A stretch of 62,735 bases of DNA from Promethearchaeota archaeon. GTDB lineage: Archaea > Asgardarchaeota > Lokiarchaeia > Sigynarchaeales > SOKP01. The notes under the pieces were generated by a model. It ran no database searches. It was not told where the DNA came from and was given only the letters and a program-made list of their open reading frames with translations. The stretch covers positions 1 through 62,735 of the forward strand of contig JAEOTL010000256.1 of NCBI GenBank assembly GCA_016839845.1, read 5' to 3'. A program made the translations under genes and the position numbers. Shown here piece by piece: positions 58,556 to 62,735 of this stretch. How positions within the stretch are numbered: position 1 is the stretch's first letter; each line of letters begins with the position of its first letter.

Positions 58556-59839
58556 ATGATAAAAGAATTTGAAGGAAAAGTCGCAGTAATTACCGGTGGA
58601 GCGAGTGGTATTGGGTTGGGACTTGCAAAAGTTTTTGCGAAGCGAGGAATGAATTTGGTTATAGCAGATATCGATAAAGAAGCCCTTGATAAAGTGTGTA
58701 AAGATTTCGCTGATAATGGTGTAGAAGTAATGGGTGTGATCACTGATGTCAGCAAGTCAGACCAGGTGGCTCATCTGGCTGAAGTTTCCTATGAGCGATT
58801 TGGGAAAGTAAATATCCTCTGTAATAATGCTGGAATTGGTGCTGGGGGACCTATCCGATTTTTAAGCCAAGATGACTGGAATTGGACAATCGGTGTCAAT
58901 TTATTTGGTGTTATTTATGGAATTCAACATTTCTTAAACCGAATGATTAACAGTAGGGAACCTTGCCATATTATTAACACTTCTTCCTTAGCAGGTTTAG
59001 TTCCAGGAGATACCGCACCTTATAGTGCTTCCAAGTCTGCAGTGATTACATTAAGTGAAACCTTGGCATTGGAATGTTTTAATACAAATGTGGGTGTCTC
59101 GGTAATATGTCCTGCTCATGTACGTTCTAATATATTAGAGAATTCAATTAAACTTAGTCAGGTTCGATCAGGAGCTTCGCAAGTTTCAGGTGAAACAGAA
59201 TTTACTGGAGACCCAAACGCCAAGAAATTATTAGAATTAGGAATGAACCCAGAATTTATGGCTGAATTGGTAATCAACGCAATTGAGAATGATATTTTCT
59301 ATATTTTTACTCATCCTGAATACATTCCTGCATTAAAAGCCCGTTTTGAGCGTATCTATGATGATACTCAAAAACTATATGAGAAATTTCAAGACCAGCC
59401 AAAGGTTAAAACAAAAGTTTATCAGAATAACACTCCTACGTTTACGGTCACGTATCCAGATTACTTTATAGATTTAAATCCAGGTCCGATGACAAAAGCT
59501 ATCTTTATAGCTTCACATTCAGATTGGAATCTTGAAATCTTTGTGTCTAGCATATCCCTAAAGAGACGTTTAGAAGAACTCCCAAAGAAAATAGTAAGAA
59601 GTTTGAATATTATGGCAAAAGACATTGAAATAATTTCTAATGAACATAAAACACTAAAAGATGGTACACCTGCTTATGAAACTATAATTGATTATAAAGT
59701 TGTAGGAATTATCAAGGTGAGAAGTATACATCTATCTGTCCTTAAAGATGGAAAATGGGTACGTGTGAGTATTAACGCTGGGGCTAACAACATTACAGAA
59801 GAATTAACAGATATACTCGAGACTCTTGAATTTAAATGA
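58556..59839 (+). CDS. Short-chain dehydrogenase with C-terminal extension
   Basis: About 427 aa. Residues 1-285 are a classical SDR: GGASGIGLGLAKVFAKRG, the Asp ADID that favours NAD(H), NNAGIG, and the catalytic Ser-Tyr-Lys (INTSSLAG; YSASKSA). Residues 290-427 are an extra domain with beta strands (TFTVTYPDYFIDL; IHLSVLKDGKWVRVSINA) resembling PsbP/Mog1-like lipid-or-protein-binding folds. The ATG at 58556 is used instead of GTG 58547. A putative alcohol, ketone or polyketide dehydrogenase of unknown substrate; the extension may bind a hydrophobic ligand. Confidence 0.88.
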   Translation: MIKEFEGKVAVITGGASGIGLGLAKVFAKRGMNLVIADIDKEALDKVCKDFADNGVEVMGVITDVSKSDQVAHLAEVSYERFGKVNILCNNAGIGAGGPIRFLSQDDWNWTIGVNLFGVIYGIQHFLNRMINSREPCHIINTSSLAGLVPGDTAPYSASKSAVITLSETLALECFNTNVGVSVICPAHVRSNILENSIKLSQVRSGASQVSGETEFTGDPNAKKLLELGMNPEFMAELVINAIENDIFYIFTHPEYIPALKARFERIYDDTQKLYEKFQDQPKVKTKVYQNNTPTFTVTYPDYFIDLNPGPMTKAIFIASHSDWNLEIFVSSISLKRRLEELPKKIVRSLNIMAKDIEIISNEHKTLKDGTPAYETIIDYKVVGIIKVRSIHLSVLKDGKWVRVSINAGANNITEELTDILETLEFK

Positions 59840-59916
59840 TTAAATCGAAACATTATCCCTCTATTAGCACGTGTTGATAACTCTAAAATAAAGCATTAAG
59901 GTGATTAAACGTAAAA

Positions 59917-60405
59917 TTGTGGATTATATATAAGCATGGGATTGGATTCTCAAGAATAATTGCGGAGATACTCCAAGATCGATTGGAGGATTATATTGAT
60001 GTATCAGTAGGAAATGCTAAAATGATTGATCCATCTTTTTTAGTTGAGGAAAGAGTAGATTACTTAATAATCGGAGATTTTATTAGTGATAGTAATTCAA
60101 ACGTAGAAATCCAAAACTGGCTAAATCAATACTTGGAATTATATAAACAGCAAAATTTTCAATGTATTAAAACCATATCCGGATTTTATGTTGCACGAAC
60201 TGAAATTAAGACTGAACCATTCTGGATTGAATTACTTCACGATAATGTTGAGCCTGGGATAATTTATCCACCAATACTTCAATTAAAGCTAAATCAAGGA
60301 GAATTAGCGTTAGATAATGTAACATATGATAGTGTTAAAGATTTTTCAAGCGATGTTATTGATTTCATTATTGAAAACAAAAAAAATAATAAAAATAAAC
60401 ATTAG
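59917..60405 (+). CDS. Flavodoxin-like domain protein
   Basis: A 162-aa protein. The first strand and loop (WIIYKHGIGFSRIIAEILQDRL) resemble a flavodoxin phosphate loop in a degenerate form (G-I-G-F-S rather than T-G-N-T), then VDYLIIGDFISDSNSNVEIQNWL and QCIKTISGFYVART. It lacks the aromatic FMN loops in clear form, so FMN binding is doubtful. TTG start, 13 bases after AAGGTG. Followed 29 bp later by the MDR gene. Confidence 0.55.
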   Translation: MWIIYKHGIGFSRIIAEILQDRLEDYIDVSVGNAKMIDPSFLVEERVDYLIIGDFISDSNSNVEIQNWLNQYLELYKQQNFQCIKTISGFYVARTEIKTEPFWIELLHDNVEPGIIYPPILQLKLNQGELALDNVTYDSVKDFSSDVIDFIIENKKNNKNKH

Positions 60406-60434
60406 ATTCAATTGATATGAGAGAAGTGATAAAA

Positions 60435-61439
60435 ATGGAAAAAAATGATAAAAAAATGAAAGCTATTGTATATGAGAGATATGGTACTCCTGACGTCTTG
60501 AAGATGAAAGACGTAGAAAAACCAATTCCAAATGATAATGAAGTACTTATAAGAATATATGCAACTTCTGTAACTTTATACGACTGTTGGGTACGAAGTT
60601 GCACTGCTCCTCCTGGATTCGGGTTTTTATCTAGAATATCATCTGGTATCAGAAAACCAAAACAACCTATACTAGGGACAGAGCTCGCCGGGGAAATTGA
60701 AGATGTTGGTAAAAAAGTGACCTTATTTAAGAGAGGGGACCAAATTTTTGGATATACCGCGAGTCTGGGGGCCCATGCCGAATACATTTGCTTGGCAGAA
60801 GACGGTGCATTAGCACTAAAACCGATAAATATGACGTATGAGGAAGCCGCTGCTGTTCCTCAAGGGGCATTAACCGCATTATATTTCCTAAGAAAGGCAA
60901 ATATTAAGAACGGGCAAAATGTACTTATCTTTGGTGCTTCGGGAGGGGTAGGGACATTTGCTGTTCAGCTTGCTAAGTATTATGGGGCTGAAGTTACTGG
61001 GGTTGCCAGTACCCAGAAATTAGAGATGGTGAAATCTTTGGGAGCTGATAAAGTAATTGATTATAAAAAAGAAGATTTTACCAAAAAGGGCGGGACTTAT
61101 GACATTATTTTTGATACGGTAGGAAAAAGTCCGTTTTCAGGTAGTAAAAGATCGTTAAAGAAAGAAGGGCTCTATGTTTTTGCTACTTTTGGACTGTTAA
61201 AGCTTTTTCGAATGCTATGGCTTAACATAGCAAGCAAAAAAAAAGCACTTATAGGGCTCGTAGAAGAGAAAAGAGAAAATCTCATTTTTCTTAAAGAACT
61301 TATTGAATCGGGGAATCTAACATCAGTTATAGACAAAATCTATCCTTTAGAATTGATTGCTGAGGCTCACAGGTATGTTGAAACAGGGCAGAAAAAGGGA
61401 CAAGTAATTATAAATATAACGGGTGGAAAAAATGAATAA
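60435..61439 (+). CDS. MDR quinone-oxidoreductase-like reductase, paralog 2
   Basis: About 334 aa. MKAIVYERYGTPDVLKMKDVEKP, TELAGEIEDVGKKV, and the cofactor loop GASGGVGTFAVQLAK with VASTQKLEMVKSLGADKVIDY. It lacks the zinc ligands. The ATG at 60435 lies after AGAAGTGAT. Related to the 52-kb gene but with a distinct substrate region (RRSCTAPPGFGFLSR is read VRSCTAPPGFGFLSR). The stop overlaps the DUF1801 start region by 8 bp. Confidence 0.88.
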   Translation: MEKNDKKMKAIVYERYGTPDVLKMKDVEKPIPNDNEVLIRIYATSVTLYDCWVRSCTAPPGFGFLSRISSGIRKPKQPILGTELAGEIEDVGKKVTLFKRGDQIFGYTASLGAHAEYICLAEDGALALKPINMTYEEAAAVPQGALTALYFLRKANIKNGQNVLIFGASGGVGTFAVQLAKYYGAEVTGVASTQKLEMVKSLGADKVIDYKKEDFTKKGGTYDIIFDTVGKSPFSGSKRSLKKEGLYVFATFGLLKLFRMLWLNIASKKKALIGLVEEKRENLIFLKELIESGNLTSVIDKIYPLELIAEAHRYVETGQKKGQVIINITGGKNE

Positions 61440-61758
61440 GGTTGATGATTATATAGAAAAACAGAAATCTCCTCAAAAAGAAATTTGTCACAATTTAAGA
61501 AACATTATATTAGAAACCTATCCGGATATTTTAGAAGAAATGAAGTATGGGGTGCCCTATTATGGAAATAAATACTATATTGTTGCATTAAAGAATTACG
61601 TTAATTTAGGCTTCACAATCAAAGGTCTAACAAAAGAGGAAATTGGTCTGCTTGAAGGTACAGGTAAAACAACTCGTCACATAAAAATAGAGACCCTAGA
61701 AGAGGTTGATAAGGAATATATAAAAAATTTATTAAAAATGGTAAATGAGAAAGAATAA
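61432..61758 (+). CDS. DUF1801 family protein (YdhG-like)
   Basis: About 108 aa. It has DDYIEKQKSPQKEICHNLRN, EEMKYGVPYYG and KNYVNLGFTIKGL, typical of the DUF1801 iron/phosphotransfer-like small domain (frataxin-related fold). ATG 61432 is preferred over GTG 61423. It overlaps the preceding gene by 8 bp, implying translational coupling. Function unknown. Confidence 0.83.
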   Translation: MNKVDDYIEKQKSPQKEICHNLRNIILETYPDILEEMKYGVPYYGNKYYIVALKNYVNLGFTIKGLTKEEIGLLEGTGKTTRHIKIETLEEVDKEYIKNLLKMVNEKE

Positions 61759-61764
61759 TTTACT

Positions 61765-61772
61765 AGAGGTGA
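61765..61772 (+). promoter_or_regulatory. Shine-Dalgarno AGAGGTGA before ATT 61779
   Basis: A strong Shine-Dalgarno directly after the DUF1801 stop. It lies six to seven bases from ATT 61779 and about 97 from the first GTG (61869). Confidence 0.6.
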
Positions 61773-61778
61773 TAAAAA

Positions 61779-62423
61779 ATTATCGAAAAAATACCTGGTT
61801 TTTTCTTTCTGTTTATTATAGTTACAAACATTTTAAGTAATTATTTTGGGTATAAGACATTTGGTGATGTGGACTTAGAGGATCAATTACATAAGATTAA
61901 CAGTGATCCTAAAAAATTTAAAATCAGCTTCGCGTTAATCCTTCTAGAGCACCTTGGTATAATTTCACTTGCTATAACGATGTTTATTGCTTTTAGTCCA
62001 TATTGCATAATACTTGGAATTATTTGGTTAACCGCTCGTTTAGGAGAAGCCTTGATCCAAATTTATGATAAAAAAAGCTACTGGGGACTTCTCAATATAG
62101 CAGTAAAATACTCTGATAAAAATGCTCCTGAAAAAAGTGCGCTATTTGATTTAGGTAGTAGCATTCTTAAAAGAAAAGAATTTAGATTCGGAATGGCACA
62201 GATCCTATTTTCTATTGGTACGTTCGCATATTCACTTCTGTTCGTTTCTTATGGAGTTGTGCCAATAATTATCGGATGGTTTGGAATTATTGCTAGCATT
62301 CTCTACGGTCTCGGTAACGGGATATTCCAGATAAACTCTAATATTAAAGTTTTGTGGAACATCGGAGGGGGTTTAATTTTACTTTATGAGCTAGTATTAG
62401 GGGGATGGCTCTTATTTTTTTAA
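61779..62423 (+). CDS. Membrane protein of unknown function, apparent ATT start
   Basis: About 214 aa with six hydrophobic helices. From ATT 61779 the frame encodes IEKIPGFFFLFIIVTNILS, a first membrane helix, then LSNYFGYKTFGDVDLEDQLHKI, all before the only usable standard start (GTG 61869), which would drop the first helix. The following helices (SFALILLEHLGIISLAITMF; IWLTARLGEALIQIYDKKS) resemble DUF4386-like or small heme-less membrane proteins, but a family cannot be named safely. It follows the DUF1801 gene by 20 bp. Confidence 0.7.
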   Translation: MIEKIPGFFFLFIIVTNILSNYFGYKTFGDVDLEDQLHKINSDPKKFKISFALILLEHLGIISLAITMFIAFSPYCIILGIIWLTARLGEALIQIYDKKSYWGLLNIAVKYSDKNAPEKSALFDLGSSILKRKEFRFGMAQILFSIGTFAYSLLFVSYGVVPIIIGWFGIIASILYGLGNGIFQINSNIKVLWNIGGGLILLYELVLGGWLLFF

Positions 62424-62491
62424 TCAATATAACTTTATCATTTAAAACACATTAATTAAGGGAATAATAGAGAGGAAAGGAAACAAAATAT

Positions 62492-62735
62492 ATGAAATCA
62501 AAGAAAGAAAAATCTGCTGGAAAATATGAAATAATTAAATTCCCCAAAGATCGTAAAATGGTAATAGATATAATGGAACAGGGAATGAAGAAGCATTACG
62601 TTACAGCCTTGGTCGAATTTGATGTGACTACTGGAAGAGAGCTGATAAAAGATTATAAAATAAAAAACGGAGAGTCCCTATCTTTTACGGGATGGATGTT
62701 AAAATGTATTGGTCAAGCTGCGAGTGAACATAAAG
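62492..62735 (+). CDS. 2-oxoacid dehydrogenase E2-type acyltransferase catalytic domain (3' partial)
   Basis: The frame opens with ATG after AGAGGAAAGG and runs off the window. The visible 81 residues (KYEIIKFPKDRKMVIDIMEQ, then VEFDVTTGRELI, SFTGWMLKCIGQAASEHK) resemble the start of the lipoyl acyltransferase catalytic fold, which in E2 proteins begins after the lipoyl and peripheral-binding domains. Here neither precedes it, so it is a catalytic domain alone, common in some archaea. It could work with a separate lipoyl carrier and the Lpd at 25 kb. Confidence 0.65.
   Translation, partial: MKSKKEKSAGKYEIIKFPKDRKMVIDIMEQGMKKHYVTALVEFDVTTGRELIKDYKIKNGESLSFTGWMLKCIGQAASEHK

Noticed and set aside
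1..62735. CRISPR arrays, insertion sequences, phage genes, rRNA or tRNA genes
   Set aside because: No regularly spaced repeats, transposase, integrase or clover-leaf RNA signals were found by reading; small RNAs cannot be excluded without a covariance-model search.

Overview
The window is about 62.7 kb of AT-rich DNA with densely packed genes on both strands. It looks like the chromosome of an anaerobic archaeon. The archaeal signs are an archaeal-type carbon monoxide dehydrogenase alpha subunit (CdhA), a tandem HdrA-type protein, an HMG-CoA-synthase-like/DUF35 fusion beside archaeal-type thiolases, an archaeal Mrp/NBP35 ATPase, a DUF134 regulator, double-HTH Lrp-type regulators and frequent GTG/TTG starts behind strong Shine-Dalgarno sequences. 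The style fits an Asgard (Lokiarchaeota-like) lineage. That placement is an inference, because no rRNA, tRNA or ribosomal protein gene was seen.

Layout. 1-9 kb: end of a giant HdrA-type flavoprotein, a zinc alcohol dehydrogenase, a threonine/serine dehydratase-like enzyme with an HD-like protein, an MFS transporter and an enolase-superfamily enzyme. 9-18.8 kb: a possible longin-plus-beta-sandwich protein, an acetyltransferase, a tyrosine phenol-lyase-like enzyme, a GH2 beta-glucuronidase, then an HMGCS-like/DUF35 gene, two tandem thiolases and a QueG-like Fe-S protein. 18.9-22 kb: a compact cassette of a radical SAM/SPASM enzyme, two paralogous small one-helix membrane proteins sharing a C-terminal Y-P-S-G...Y-S-T motif, and a methyltransferase with a TPR-like tail. 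22-27 kb: MscL, a MoxR/VWA pair and dihydrolipoamide dehydrogenase.

27-48 kb is the functional core: a metal-sulfur and redox island. It holds four DIM/NifX-type domains (one fused to a cation efflux transporter, one frameshifted), OsmC, DUF134, two MinD-type ATPases carrying ferredoxin insertions, Mrp, two NifU-like scaffolds (sharing a 101-bp identical block), a radical SAM protein, a ZIP transporter, polyferredoxins, a DtxR-type regulator, a DUF5320 protein, a complete TusA/YeeE/DsrE-F-H sulfur operon and cdhA. FeoA and FeoB follow directly. Eleven copies of one palindrome (TGAATA-N2-TATTCA and close variants) lie only in promoter regions of this island. They define a candidate regulon whose regulator is probably the DUF134 or DtxR-type protein encoded within it.

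50-62.7 kb: a radical SAM protein with an unusual cysteine spacing, two zinc-free MDR reductases, an ABC-2 exporter with a secreted partner, two paralogous double-HTH regulators, an SDR with a C-terminal extension and small membrane proteins. The upstream region of the ABC operon is repeated in front of the SDR gene, pointing to a local duplication. At least four genes (a small membrane protein, mrp, feoA and a membrane protein) have coding signal or homology upstream of every ATG/GTG/TTG, with a strong Shine-Dalgarno placed in front of CTG, ATT or ATA.
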